In this document: piece by piece, positions 17,874-26,424 of the stretch
How positions within the stretch are numbered: position 1 is the first letter of the stretch
Layout of the letters: the number at the start of each line of letters is the position of its first letter
Program-made: the position numbers and the translations under genes
Origin: a bacterium
GTDB lineage: Bacteria; Verrucomicrobiota; Verrucomicrobiia; Limisphaerales; J093
Assembly (NCBI GenBank): GCA_021823625.1
Contig: JAKANS010000009.1
Location: 1-55,633 of the forward strand
Direction of reading: 5' to 3'
DNA: 55,633 nucleotides
Notes under the pieces: model-generated
The model's input: the letters and a program-made list of their open reading frames with translations, nothing else
Told to the model about the DNA's origin: nothing
The model's database searches: none

Positions 17874-18848
17874 ATGACGTTCCCTTTCACCATTTACGCG
17901 CTCGTACTGCTCGGAGGTCTCGCGACCACGGCCGGGGCGCTGCCGCTTTGGCGGGCGTGGTGCCGGCGCACCGGTCTGGTGGACGATCCCGGCCATCGGA
18001 AAATCCACACCGAACCCGTCCCGCTCGCCGGTGGGCTGGCGGTGTTCACAGGGCTGGCGGTGCCGCTGTTGCTGGGTCTGCTGGCCGTGAAACTGGACTT
18101 GCTGAGCCTGCCCGCGGCGGGCGCGTTCGGACACGGCTTCGCGCGCCGCGCGCCGCAGTTGGTGGTGGTGTTCGCAGGAGCGGCAGGCATGGTGGTGCTG
18201 GGCTGGTTGGATGACCGGCACGAGTTGCGCGCCCGTTGGAAGTTCACGGGCCAGGCGTTGATCGCCCTGGGCGTCGCGGTCAGCGGCGTGCGCGTCACTT
18301 TGTTCGTCCCGAGCTTCGCCTTCAGCCTGCTGGTCACGACGCTGTGGATCGTCACCGTGACCAACGCCCTGAACTTCCTGGACAACATGAACGGCCTGTG
18401 CGCCGGGTTGGGCGTGATCGGCGCCTTCTGTTTCGGCCTCAAAGCGGCCATTGCGGGCCAATACCTGGTGGCGTCCTTCGCCTTGCTGGCGGCGGCGGCG
18501 CTGGTGGGCTTTTTGCCCTACAATTTCCCGCGGGCGTCGGCCTTCCTTGGCGACGCGGGGAGCCATCTGGTCGGGTACCTCCTGGCGGTGCTGGCCATCC
18601 TGCCTCATTTCTACTCGGACGATCACCCGACGAAGCTCGCCGTTTTGAATCCGCTGCTGATTCTCGCCGTGCCGCTCGGCGATCTGGTTTGGGTGGTGCT
18701 GCTTCGCTGGCGGCTGGGTCAACCCGTTTATGTCGGCGACAACAATCACCTCTCCCACCGTCTGGTGCGGCGTGGCTTGAGCAAGCCCACCGCGGTGCTG
18801 GCGATCTGGCTGTTGGCGGCGGCGACGGGCGCGCTCGCGTTCCTTTGA
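17874..18848 (+). CDS. WecA/TagO-type undecaprenyl-phosphate sugar-1-phosphate transferase
   Basis: A 324-residue integral membrane enzyme of the MraY/WecA family with about eleven helices. Conserved cytoplasmic motifs are GHRKIHTEPVPLAGGLAVF, VLGWLDDRHELRARWKF (the Asp-Asp motif), TNALNFLDNMNGL, FLGDAGSHLVGYLL, and NNHLSHRLVRRGLS (the nucleotide-sugar-binding HIS motif). It starts lipid-linked glycan synthesis by moving a HexNAc-1-phosphate to undecaprenyl phosphate. ATG at 17874 is chosen because the first helix follows at once; longer frames upstream lack coding character. It lies 200 bases after the GT4 gene on the same strand, which supports a glycan-assembly group. Confidence 0.92.
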   Translation: MTFPFTIYALVLLGGLATTAGALPLWRAWCRRTGLVDDPGHRKIHTEPVPLAGGLAVFTGLAVPLLLGLLAVKLDLLSLPAAGAFGHGFARRAPQLVVVFAGAAGMVVLGWLDDRHELRARWKFTGQALIALGVAVSGVRVTLFVPSFAFSLLVTTLWIVTVTNALNFLDNMNGLCAGLGVIGAFCFGLKAAIAGQYLVASFALLAAAALVGFLPYNFPRASAFLGDAGSHLVGYLLAVLAILPHFYSDDHPTKLAVLNPLLILAVPLGDLVWVVLLRWRLGQPVYVGDNNHLSHRLVRRGLSKPTAVLAIWLLAAATGALAFL

Positions 18849-18887
18849 TTCTCCGGCAGGCCCGGCCCCGCGGGATGCTGCGCGCGC

Positions 18888-19145
18888 TCAGGCCGCCGCC
18901 GCCGGCCGCGCGCGATAGAAAACCGCCACGTGACCGACGCGCATCACAAGCTGGCTTCCCGTCCGTTCCGCAATCTGCGGCGCCAGCACCTTCTTTTGTT
19001 CCTTGAACTCGTCGAAGCGAATCTTGACCAGTTCGTGGCCGTTGAGCGCCTGATCGAGCGCCGCCAGGAATCCGGCGGACACCCCGCTTTTCCCCAGTTT
19101 GAGGAGGGGCTCCAAAAGCTGGGCGCGCGCCTTCAAGGCCCGCAA
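18888..19145 (-). CDS. yhbY: YhbY/CRS1-type RNA-binding protein
   Basis: Eighty-five residues matching the CRM (CRS1-YhbY) domain: LKARAQLLEPLLKLGKSGVS near the start, LDQALNGHELVKIRF, EFKEQKKVLAPQIAERTGSQLVMRVGHVAVFYR. Family members bind RNA and associate with 50S ribosome assembly. The usual GKSG motif is present. The only starts after the previous gene's in-frame stop (19181-19179) are non-ATG: TTG at 19145 is listed, and a CTG at 19169 would add eight residues. It sits directly behind the lipoprotein gene in the same frame, so it is probably co-transcribed with it. Confidence 0.85.
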   Translation of the reverse strand: MRALKARAQLLEPLLKLGKSGVSAGFLAALDQALNGHELVKIRFDEFKEQKKVLAPQIAERTGSQLVMRVGHVAVFYRARPAAAA

Positions 19146-19178
19146 CGGGGGTGGCGCTGAGGTGTCCAGATCGCGCCC

Positions 19179-20036
19179 TTACTTGCCGAGGTCGGGGATG
19201 CTCTTCAGCCCTTGCTGGAGGGCGTCGCCCGTCTGCTTCAGCCCGGCGGGCGCATACTTCTCCGCAATCGCGCTGACGAGATTCTTCTGAGCGGGAGTCA
19301 ACTTTGCCTTGGAGGCGATGCCGGACAGCGCGGGCAACGCGGTGCTGACCTCGCCTTTGCGCAAGGAACTGACCACCGTGGCGACCTCGCCTTGCACGCC
19401 TTCCAGGGAGGCCAGGTCCTTCTGAACCACGTAAGCCGCGGCAAGATCGCGCGCCTGCTTGGCCAGGTCCGTTTGCTCCGGCGTGAGCTTGGCCTGGGCC
19501 AGGGTGGTCACCGCCTCGATAGTGGCGGCGCTGTCTCCGCTCACCAGCGATTTCAGCGTGGAATCCACCTGCGACTTCGCCGCCGGTTGCCCCGCGAGCG
19601 AGTTGGCCAGCGACTTCAGCTTCGGCGCCAAATCCTCACCGATGGACGCGAGCACCTTGTCCGGCTGACTCTGGGCCAGCGAAAGGAACTGGCTGGCGGC
19701 GTCGCCGGCGGCTGGCGCCGCCTGGCCCGCGGCCGCTTTGACGCTGTCAGTGACGGCGGCCGGGTTGGTAGCGGCTTGGGCGGCTTGCTCGGCCACCGGT
19801 TTGACCGACTCCGGCGCGCTGGCAGTCGCCCCAGTTACGACCGCTTTGACCTCAGCGGCGGGCGTGGGATTGCTGGTGGTTTCCGACGTGGCTCCGGCCG
19901 GCTTTGTCTCGGTCGGTTTGGCGGCCGCGTTGGTATCGGCCGACGCCGGCGGGGTGGATTCCTTGCCCGAAGGCCCGCAGCCCACGGCCAGGAGGGCCGC
20001 CCCAATAGCTGTCGAAAGGAGAATCAAGTTTTTCAT
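19179..20036 (-). CDS. Ala-rich lipoprotein with helical repeats
   Basis: A 285-residue protein of unknown function. Residues 1-20 form a lipoprotein signal with lipobox LLAVGC (Cys 20). Residues 20-130 are low-complexity, Ala/Pro/Thr/Glu-rich (TETKPAGATSETTSNPTPAA), and look disordered, as a periplasmic linker. Residues 130-285 form amphipathic helices with a repeated theme KLTPEQTDLAKQARDLAAAY and KLTPAQKNLVSAIAEKYAP. ATG at 20036 begins the signal; the frame upstream is not coding. It lies between PabC and YhbY on the same strand. I do not recognise the helical domain. Confidence 0.8.
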   Translation of the reverse strand: MKNLILLSTAIGAALLAVGCGPSGKESTPPASADTNAAAKPTETKPAGATSETTSNPTPAAEVKAVVTGATASAPESVKPVAEQAAQAATNPAAVTDSVKAAAGQAAPAAGDAASQFLSLAQSQPDKVLASIGEDLAPKLKSLANSLAGQPAAKSQVDSTLKSLVSGDSAATIEAVTTLAQAKLTPEQTDLAKQARDLAAAYVVQKDLASLEGVQGEVATVVSSLRKGEVSTALPALSGIASKAKLTPAQKNLVSAIAEKYAPAGLKQTGDALQQGLKSIPDLGK

Positions 20037-20112
20037 AAAATGACTGTTCCAAGTGGTCTCGAAAATAGGACGGACACGCGCAATTGGCAATCGCCGGGGT
20101 CACGCGCCGAGT

Positions 20113-21006
20113 TCACGCCGTCGCTGCCGGAGTCTTCGCGCACGCGGCGGCATTCGCCGGCGCCCCGCACTCTTTTCGGAACACTTCGTGGAATGCATCC
20201 CGCAGCCGCTCCACCATCGGGCTGCCGGGGAAGACATGGCCGTCCAACGAAACCACATCGATGATCCCTTCGACGCTGTTGGTGAGAAACAACGCGTCCG
20301 AGGTCTGGAGCACCTCGACCTTGGTGAGCCGCTTCTTCACGACAATGTTCTGGCTGGCGCAGATTTCGAGGATGACGGCGCGGGTAATCCCGGGGAGCAC
20401 CCCCACCGCGGTGGGCGAGGTGTAAACGATCGGGCCCCGCGTCCAAAAGAGGTTGGCGCCGGCGCCTTCGGCCACTTCGCCGTTGGTGTTCACCAGCAAG
20501 GCCTCGTCCGCCTGCGCCGCTTCCGCCTCCATGCGGGCCAGCACTTGGAGCAGTTTGCTGCCGGTCTTGTGCGAAGCCAGCGGGTCTGCCGGGGCCAGGC
20601 GCATCGCAGAAGTGATCATGCGCCAGCGGGCGGGCCTGGCCGGGTCGATCGGCGGGGACGGGTACACGGCCATGACGAGCAGAGGCGAATCCGCCCCCGC
20701 GGGAGAGTAGCCGCGCGGCCCGACTCCGCGCGAAAGCGTCAGTCGCAACAGCGCGTCCCCGACCTGATTTTGCTCAATCAGTTTGCGGACGGCTTCGCGG
20801 AGTTGGGGCAGCGGAACCGGGCAGCGCAGGCGCAACAGTTCCAAACCTCGCACGAAGCGCTCGAGGTGCTGGTGCCAACGAAACACGCGCCGGTGGCAGA
20901 TGCGCATCGTTTCGAACACGCTGTCGCCGTAAAGAAACGCCCGGTCGAAGACCGAGACCCGCGCCTGATCTTCCGGAACGAATTCGCCGTTGAGATAGAC
21001 AACCAT
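20113..21006 (-). CDS. pabC: Aminodeoxychorismate lyase-like class IV aminotransferase (PabC)
   Basis: A 297-residue PLP enzyme of fold type IV. Motifs: LNGEFVPEDQARVSVFDRAFLYGDSVFETM at the start, the PLP-lysine segment SHKTGSKLL near residue 147, EALLVNTNGEVAEGAGANLFW, VGVLPGITRAVILE, and a C-terminal LTNSVEGIIDVVSLDGH. The family covers branched-chain aminotransferase, D-amino-acid aminotransferase and aminodeoxychorismate lyase. Position 9 bases after pabB makes the lyase role (making p-aminobenzoate for folate) the best reading. The start overlaps nothing and follows a normal gap. Confidence 0.85.
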   Translation of the reverse strand: MVVYLNGEFVPEDQARVSVFDRAFLYGDSVFETMRICHRRVFRWHQHLERFVRGLELLRLRCPVPLPQLREAVRKLIEQNQVGDALLRLTLSRGVGPRGYSPAGADSPLLVMAVYPSPPIDPARPARWRMITSAMRLAPADPLASHKTGSKLLQVLARMEAEAAQADEALLVNTNGEVAEGAGANLFWTRGPIVYTSPTAVGVLPGITRAVILEICASQNIVVKKRLTKVEVLQTSDALFLTNSVEGIIDVVSLDGHVFPGSPMVERLRDAFHEVFRKECGAPANAAACAKTPAATA

Positions 21007-21015
21007 GATGCTTCG

Positions 21016-22461
21016 CTAAGCCGCCAGCCGGCCCGCGTCAACGGAAGCCAAAGAGGCTTGAGAGCTGGCCGTGCTGTCAAGCACTTCAAGGAGGCCGCCC
21101 GCTTTGGCGAGGGTCTCCGCATACTCGGCCGCGGGGTCGGAATCCGCCACGATGCCCGATCCCGTGTAGAACCAGGCCGCGTCCCCCGCGCAAAACGCCG
21201 AGCGGATGATGATGCTCAACTGGCTTTGCCGGTTGAACCCGAGGTAGCCCAAAGCACCGGTGTACGGCCCGCGCCCGAACGGCTCCAGTTCGTCGATGAT
21301 CTGCATGGCCCGGAACTTCGGGGCGCCGGTGACGCTGCCGCCAGGAAAACATTTCTCCAGCGCCTGCAAGTGCGTGACGTCACCGCGCAAACGGCCTTCG
21401 ACGGTGGCCACCAAATGTTGGACCTGCGCATAGGCCTCCAGGCGCGCCAGCTCCGGCACCCGCACCGAACCGAATGAGCAGACCCGGCCCAGGTCGTTGC
21501 GGAGCAGGTCGGTGATCATGGTCAGTTCGGCCTGTTCCTTGGCGCTGGCGCGCAATTCCGCCGCCAGCGCCGCGTCCGCGAAGGCGTCCGTCCCACGCGG
21601 GCGGGTGCCTTTGATCGGGCGCGTCTCAACATGCAGGCCATCGCCGCGCAGGAAGAGCTCGGGCGAGGCGGAGACCACGCCGAAGTCCGCATCTTCGAGG
21701 CACGCGGCGTAAGGTGCAGGCGAAGCGGCGGCGAGCCGGCGGTACAAGGCCCAGGCGTCCACGCGACCCCGCACTTCCCAACGCTGAGCGAGGTTGGCCT
21801 GGTAGATGTCGCCTTGGCGGATGTAGGCCTGGGCTCGCACCACGCAGCGCAGATAATCTTCCCGGCTCAATTCCGGCACACAAGTTGTGGGCACCCGCGG
21901 CATCAGCCTGTCCGTGACCGGCTCCGACTCGAGTTGCTGCCGCCAAAAGTCCTCGCTCGCCAGGGCCTTGGCGGCCGAACGGGAGCCGTCCGGCTGCAGG
22001 CCGGTCGCGACGATCCATGCGCCGCCGGCCTCGTGGTCGAACACCACCAGGCTGTCATAAAACCCCAGCCAGCAATCCGGCAGCGGCAGGTCCGCCACGG
22101 GATGCGGCCGCAGCTTCGGCTCGACGAATTGCCGCAGTTCGTAACCCCAGTAGCCGATGCAGGCGCCGGTCGGAAACGGCACGTCCGCTTCCGCCGGCAG
22201 ATCGTACCGCGCCAGCAACGCATCCATGACCCGCCACGGATTGCCGAAGAGCAACTGACCGGCGTCGCCGGTCTGGATTTCGCAGCGTGCCCCAGTCGAG
22301 CGGAAGGCCAGAAACGGGGCAACCGCAAGGAAGGAATACCGACCGCCGGCACCTTCGCCGGGACAAGTCTCCAGCAAGGCGAGCCCGCCGTGTCGTCGCA
22401 CCCGGCCGGCGAGTGTTTGCGGCGTGTGCTCGGTCTGGACCTTGCGGGCGCGTGTGCGCAT
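21016..22461 (-). CDS. pabB: Aminodeoxychorismate synthase component I (PabB)
   Basis: A 481-residue chorismate-binding enzyme. The C-terminal two thirds carry the family motifs: SASPELFLR, ETRPIKGTRPRG (with the Lys that forms the covalent intermediate in PabB rather than TrpE), ELTMITDLLRNDLGRV, KCFPGGSVTGAPKFRAMQIIDELE, and YTGALGYLGFNRQ. The N-terminal part has GGRYSFLAVAPFLAF and IGYWGYELRQF. It converts chorismate with ammonia to aminodeoxychorismate. PabC follows after 9 bases; the glutamine amidotransferase PabA is not in the window. Confidence 0.9.
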   Translation of the reverse strand: MRTRARKVQTEHTPQTLAGRVRRHGGLALLETCPGEGAGGRYSFLAVAPFLAFRSTGARCEIQTGDAGQLLFGNPWRVMDALLARYDLPAEADVPFPTGACIGYWGYELRQFVEPKLRPHPVADLPLPDCWLGFYDSLVVFDHEAGGAWIVATGLQPDGSRSAAKALASEDFWRQQLESEPVTDRLMPRVPTTCVPELSREDYLRCVVRAQAYIRQGDIYQANLAQRWEVRGRVDAWALYRRLAAASPAPYAACLEDADFGVVSASPELFLRGDGLHVETRPIKGTRPRGTDAFADAALAAELRASAKEQAELTMITDLLRNDLGRVCSFGSVRVPELARLEAYAQVQHLVATVEGRLRGDVTHLQALEKCFPGGSVTGAPKFRAMQIIDELEPFGRGPYTGALGYLGFNRQSQLSIIIRSAFCAGDAAWFYTGSGIVADSDPAAEYAETLAKAGGLLEVLDSTASSQASLASVDAGRLAA

Positions 22462-22610
22462 CGGCCGAACGATAGCCGATCTTCTCTCCGCTGCCAGCCA
22501 TCCTTGGAACGTCCAGGCTCAGGTGCGGGGCGGTCCCAGCCGGAACCACTCGAGCGCGTCTGACCGGGCGGAGCTCGCACGGAAGAGGTTTGAGCAGGCC
22601 AATCCGGCTT

Positions 22611-22676
22611 CGATTTGGGAATTGAGATTTGAGATTTGAGACTAGCATTGCCGGGGATTGGCATTAGCCTCCCCGG
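22611..22676. repeat. AT-rich tandem motif and hairpin before ribBA
   Basis: A short tandem GAGATTT-GAGATTT-GAGA at about 22624-22641 is followed by a hairpin CCGGGGA (22651-22657) / TCCCCGG (22670-22676) that ends 6 bases before the ribBA start. The hairpin is placed where it could affect ribosome access, but the sequence does not match the FMN riboswitch (RFN element). Confidence 0.4.
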
Positions 22677-22682
22677 CTCGTG

Positions 22683-23882
22683 ATGAAACCGGAGTTCGAC
22701 TCCATCGAAGCCCTCGTCGCCGACATCCGCCGCGGTCACATGGTCATCCTGGTGGACGACGCTGACCGCGAAAATGAAGGCGATTTGATTATGGCGGCGG
22801 AACACGTGACGCCCGCCGCGGTCAATTTCATGGCCAAGCACGGCCGCGGCCTGATCTGCGTGCCCACCACCTCCGAGCGCCTTCAGCAGTTGGGCATCGA
22901 GCGGATGGTCGTGCAAAACCGGGAGTCCTTCAAAACCGACTTCCAAGTGAGCGTGGACGCCGCCGCGGGCATCACCACCGGCATCAGCGCCGCGGACCGC
23001 GCCCGCACCATCGCGGTGCTGGCGGACCCCACGGCCACCCCGAGCGACCTCGTCCAGCCGGGGCACGTCTTCCCGCTGCGGAGCAAGGCTGGTGGCGTAC
23101 TCCAACGCGCGGGCCACACCGAGGCGGCCGTGGACTTGACCACGCTGGCGGGTTGCCGGCCGGTGGCCGTGATCTGCGAGATCATGAGCGACGACGGTTC
23201 GATGGCGCGCCTGCCCGAGCTGCGGCGGTTCGCCCGCAAACACAAGCTCAAGCTGGGCACGATCGAGGCGCTGATCAGCCACCGCCGCACCCGCGAACAC
23301 CTCGTCGAGCACGTCGAGACCGTCCGGCTGCCGACGGATTACGGCGAGTTTGACCTGCATCTGTACCGTTCGCGCCTGGATGGCCAGCACCACCTGGCGT
23401 TGGTCCGCGGCGAGGTGGCCGGCAAGCAGAACGTGCTGGTGCGGGTGCACAGCGAGTGCCTGACCGGCGACGTCTTCGGCTCGCGGCGGTGCGATTGCGG
23501 GCCGCAGCTCCACCAGGCCATGCGCCAGGTGAGTGAAGCCGGCTGCGGCGTGATTGTTTATATGCGCCAGGAAGGGAGAGGCATTGGCCTGCCCGCAAAG
23601 ATCAAGGCGTACAAACTACAGGAAGGCGGCCTCGACACAGTCGAAGCCAATCTCAAACTGGGTTACCCGATGGACCTGCGCGAATACGGCCTGGGCGCAC
23701 AAATCCTGACGGACCTCGGCCTGCGCACGATCCGCCTGCTGACCAACAATCCGAAGAAACTGGTCGGCCTTGAAGGTTACGGATTGGAGATCGTGGAACA
23801 GGTGCCCATCCGGGTGCCGCCGAATCCCCACAACGCGCGGTACCTCAAAACCAAACGCGAGAAGATGGGGCACTTGGTCTGA
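22683..23882 (+). CDS. ribBA: Bifunctional DHBP synthase / GTP cyclohydrolase II (RibBA)
   Basis: A 399-residue bifunctional enzyme that supplies both precursors of riboflavin. The DHBP synthase half (1-205) has [29 protein letters not shown] and [14 protein letters not shown]. The cyclohydrolase half (206-399) has [24 protein letters not shown], with the three Zn-binding Cys, then [10 protein letters not shown], and [16 protein letters not shown] with [15 protein letters not shown]. Start is ATG 22683; a GTG directly before it (22680) is also possible. Lumazine synthase follows after 37 bases, so the two are an operon. Confidence 0.95.
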   Translation: MKPEFDSIEALVADIRRGHMVILVDDADRENEGDLIMAAEHVTPAAVNFMAKHGRGLICVPTTSERLQQLGIERMVVQNRESFKTDFQVSVDAAAGITTGISAADRARTIAVLADPTATPSDLVQPGHVFPLRSKAGGVLQRAGHTEAAVDLTTLAGCRPVAVICEIMSDDGSMARLPELRRFARKHKLKLGTIEALISHRRTREHLVEHVETVRLPTDYGEFDLHLYRSRLDGQHHLALVRGEVAGKQNVLVRVHSECLTGDVFGSRRCDCGPQLHQAMRQVSEAGCGVIVYMRQEGRGIGLPAKIKAYKLQEGGLDTVEANLKLGYPMDLREYGLGAQILTDLGLRTIRLLTNNPKKLVGLEGYGLEIVEQVPIRVPPNPHNARYLKTKREKMGHLV

Positions 23883-23919
23883 CCGTCGGTGCCCTCCCCT
23901 GCCCTGCCGATCTTCTACC

Positions 23920-24402
23920 ATGCTCAAAGCGATGACTCCTCGTCGTGTCCGCTCTACTGGCGGACGGTTCGCCATCATCGGCTCGAAATACAACCCGCGC
24001 TTCGCGGATGCCCTGGTGCGCGCCGCCCGCGCGGAATTGGAGCAGGCCGGCGCGTCCGTCGAAGTCGTGCGGGTGCCGGGCGCGTTCGAGATCCCGGTTG
24101 TGGCCGCCCGCCTGGCGCGCCGGGAAGCAGCGCCGTTCGACGCGCTCATCTGCCTCGGCGTGGTGATTCGCGGCGAAACCGCGCACGCCGACCTGATTGG
24201 CCGTGCGGTAACCGACGCCTTGGTAAAACTTCAGATCGAGTGCGAACTGCCGATCATTCACGAAGTGCTCCTGCTCGACACTGAGGTGCAGGCGCGGGCG
24301 CGATGCCTGCCGGCCGGGCATAATCGCGGTCGGGAGGCCGCGCAAACGGCCGTGGCGATGGTGAAGTTGATGCGTCGGCTCGGCGCCCCGATCGCAGCCT
24401 GA
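23920..24402 (+). CDS. ribH: 6,7-dimethyl-8-ribityllumazine synthase (RibH), divergent
   Basis: A 160-residue protein that joins the pyrimidine and DHBP to give lumazine. Recognisable motifs are FAIIGSKYNPRFADALVRAA, VPGAFEIPVVAA, and LGVVIRGETAHADLI, which keeps the Arg-Gly-x-Thr-x-His catalytic segment. The usual GVLT after PI(I/V) is replaced by PIIHEVLLLDTEVQARARC, and the NKGxEAA motif by NRGREAA. ATG at 23920 gives a normal length; the frame upstream overlaps ribBA and is not coding. Its place after ribBA supports the call. Confidence 0.88.
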   Translation: MLKAMTPRRVRSTGGRFAIIGSKYNPRFADALVRAARAELEQAGASVEVVRVPGAFEIPVVAARLARREAAPFDALICLGVVIRGETAHADLIGRAVTDALVKLQIECELPIIHEVLLLDTEVQARARCLPAGHNRGREAAQTAVAMVKLMRRLGAPIAA

Positions 24403-24484
24403 CCGGCCTAAGCCTGAAGCAGAAGCCGAGGGTCGGTTTGCGCGATGCGGGACGGGTCGGGCACTGAAAGCCTGGCGGGTCAGT

Positions 24485-25867
24485 TTAATGGCCACCGACG
24501 GCCTTCACTCCATTCAACGACTCGGCCCCGCTGAACTTGGGCCAGTTGTACCCGTAGAAGGCGACGAAGGCGAAGCAGAACAACGGCACGATGAACCCAC
24601 GGGACATGTCGTATTGGTCCGCCACGTAGCCCATCAGCTTGGGCAGAATCGCACCGCCCATGATGGCCATGACGATGAAGGCGGAAGCCTTTTTCGCGCG
24701 CGCGCCCAGTCCAAAAATGCCCAGGGCAAAGATCGTGGGGAACATGATCGACATGAAGAAATAGCTCAGGAAAACGCAGATGACGGACAGCCAGCCGAGC
24801 TTGAGAAACACGAGCGCGCACATGAGCACGTTCATCACGCCGTAAAGGCCGAGCACCTTGTGTGCGGAGTGCTTTTTCAAAATGGCGGCGCCGGTGAAGC
24901 GGCCGATCAAGAAACACACGAAGCCCAAGGACGCGAGATTGGCCGCGCCTTTGTCGCTGAGGATGGTCACGCCGGACGCGCCCGTTTCAAACCAACTCTT
25001 CAGCAGGTCGGCAGTGACCGAGGCGGGAATCGCAGGCGTCTCGGCGGTCATGTAATTGATGAAGAAACTGAAAATGCCGGCCTGGGCGGCCACGTATAGG
25101 AACTGAGCGGCGACGGCCATCGCGAAGTGCGGATGTTTCCAGATCGAGTGCGAAACGTTCGGCGTGGAATCGTCGAGATGATAGTCGTCCTCGGTTTTGA
25201 TGTCCGGGATGTAGGCAAAGTAGAAAACCACCGCGAGGACCACCACGACGATCGCCACGGTCAGGTAAGGAATGTAGAGCGTCTCGTTGCCGGTGCTCTT
25301 GCCGGCGGCATCCTTGCCATAAAAGAACATGCCGCCGATGATCGGACCGAAGATCCAGCCGATGCCGTTACAGGACTGCGCCAGGTTGATGCGGGTGGCC
25401 GCGTAACGCGTGGGACCGAGCACGGTCGTGTAAGGGTTGGCGATCGTTTCCAGGAAGGTGAGCCCGGCGGCGATGGCGCAAACCCCGACGAGGTAGCCGA
25501 CAAAGGCGGTGTGGGGAGACACGGTGCCGGCGCGGGCCAGGGCATTGATATGCGTAGCCGGAACGAACCAGAATCCGCCCGCCGCGACCAGCAGCAGCCC
25601 CGTGATGATGCCGCCTTTGTAGCCGAGCTTGCTGGCCAGCCAGCCGGCGGGCATCGCCATCAAAAAGTACCCCAGGTAGTGCGCGAACTGCACCCAGGCC
25701 GATTGCGCCTTGCTGAGGCCAAGTTCCGTTTGAAAGTGCTTGTCCATCACGTCAATCATCCCGTTGCAGACGCCCCACAGGAGGAACAGCGAGCTGACCA
25801 GGATGAAGGTGAAGACCAGGTTCTTGCCGTCATCGGCGACGAACAGGCTTTGTTTTTTTGCGTTCAT
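24485..25867 (-). CDS. fucP: FucP-type sugar:proton symporter (MFS)
   Basis: A 460-residue major-facilitator protein with twelve predicted helices. The N-terminal TFILVSSLFLLWGVCNGMIDV, GYFLMAMPAGWLASKLGYKGGI and the segment GLTFLETIANPYTTVLGP match the L-fucose/glucose/galactose porter family (FucP, GlcP). An extra hydrophilic loop (about 180-230, KDAAGKSTGNETLY...PDIKTEDDYHLDDS) is longer than in E. coli FucP. The substrate cannot be fixed from sequence. The ATG at 25867 is clear. It stands alone, with a long intergenic region upstream that holds a perfect palindrome. Confidence 0.85.
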   Translation of the reverse strand: MNAKKQSLFVADDGKNLVFTFILVSSLFLLWGVCNGMIDVMDKHFQTELGLSKAQSAWVQFAHYLGYFLMAMPAGWLASKLGYKGGIITGLLLVAAGGFWFVPATHINALARAGTVSPHTAFVGYLVGVCAIAAGLTFLETIANPYTTVLGPTRYAATRINLAQSCNGIGWIFGPIIGGMFFYGKDAAGKSTGNETLYIPYLTVAIVVVVLAVVFYFAYIPDIKTEDDYHLDDSTPNVSHSIWKHPHFAMAVAAQFLYVAAQAGIFSFFINYMTAETPAIPASVTADLLKSWFETGASGVTILSDKGAANLASLGFVCFLIGRFTGAAILKKHSAHKVLGLYGVMNVLMCALVFLKLGWLSVICVFLSYFFMSIMFPTIFALGIFGLGARAKKASAFIVMAIMGGAILPKLMGYVADQYDMSRGFIVPLFCFAFVAFYGYNWPKFSGAESLNGVKAVGGH

Positions 25868-26271
25868 GAGAGTCTAGGCCCGAATCCGCGGATGCGCGGT
25901 CGCGCGCGCTGGGTGCTCAATCCGGGCGCGTGGCATGGGGAGGGGACACCCGGCGCTGGATTCCCAAAGGCGGGCCGCCGGTGAGGTTGAGCCCACGGCC
26001 AAATGGCAGTCACCCCCGCCCCGCCGAGGCAGGCCAACAGCGCCGTCGCTGTGAGCCGCGAGCAACGGGACAAAGTGCGTGGTCATTGGCGGCGATACTT
26101 AATGAGGCGCGCCGAACAGCGTCAAGCCCGATGCCAAACACACCTGGGTTGGTCGAATCCTTGGCGAAGTGGTGCGCGGCGGCGGCATCCACGACCAGCC
26201 GCCGGTTCCTGGCGTGGCGGCGGCGGGTCGGCGACCCTGCCCCGTGTCATTCACCTGTGTGGTACAAAAAA

Positions 26272-26287
26272 TGTCGCAATTGCGACA
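26272..26287. promoter_or_regulatory. Perfect 16-bp palindrome, candidate operator
   Basis: TGTCGCAATTGCGACA is a perfect inverted repeat set between ACAAAAAA and CAAAAAC. Its size and AT-flanked, loop-free form suit a dimeric repressor site. It lies about 138 bases before the pseudopilin gene and about 405 before the fucP-type gene. The cognate regulator is unknown. Confidence 0.5.
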
Positions 26288-26293
26288 CAAAAA

Positions 26294-26316
26294 CGGCCGG
26301 CCTGCGACGCCGGCCG
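26294..26316. terminator. GC-rich hairpin (terminator-like or REP-like)
   Basis: CGGCCGGC and GCCGGCCG form a perfect 8-bp stem around CTGCGAC. No T-run follows on the plus strand; on the minus strand the run TTTTTGTG follows, so termination of minus-strand transcription is possible, although no minus-strand gene ends here. Confidence 0.35.
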
Positions 26317-26424
26317 CGCGCCGTGTTTATCCCCGGGCGGGCCGGAGTAGTCCCGGCCACGCTGGCGTTTGGCGGCACCCCGCTCTACCTTGCTTCGCCA
26401 GTGGGAAGACAGCGACGTTTTGGC

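Larger units (their letters stand above)
25868..26424. other. Long intergenic region between divergent genes
   Basis: About 560 bases between the fucP-type gene (minus) and a pseudopilin gene (plus). It holds a perfect 16-bp palindrome at 26272-26287 and a GC-rich hairpin at 26294-26316. Frames in this stretch are Arg/Ala-rich and look non-coding. No RNA gene is recognised. Confidence 0.5.

Noticed and set aside
20053..21477. Plus-strand frame of 474 codons
   Set aside because: Antisense to pabC and pabB, which have full motif sets; composition is typical of a shadow.
22611..22682. FMN riboswitch before ribBA
   Set aside because: The leader is only about 70 bases and lacks the conserved RFN core; only a simple hairpin is present.
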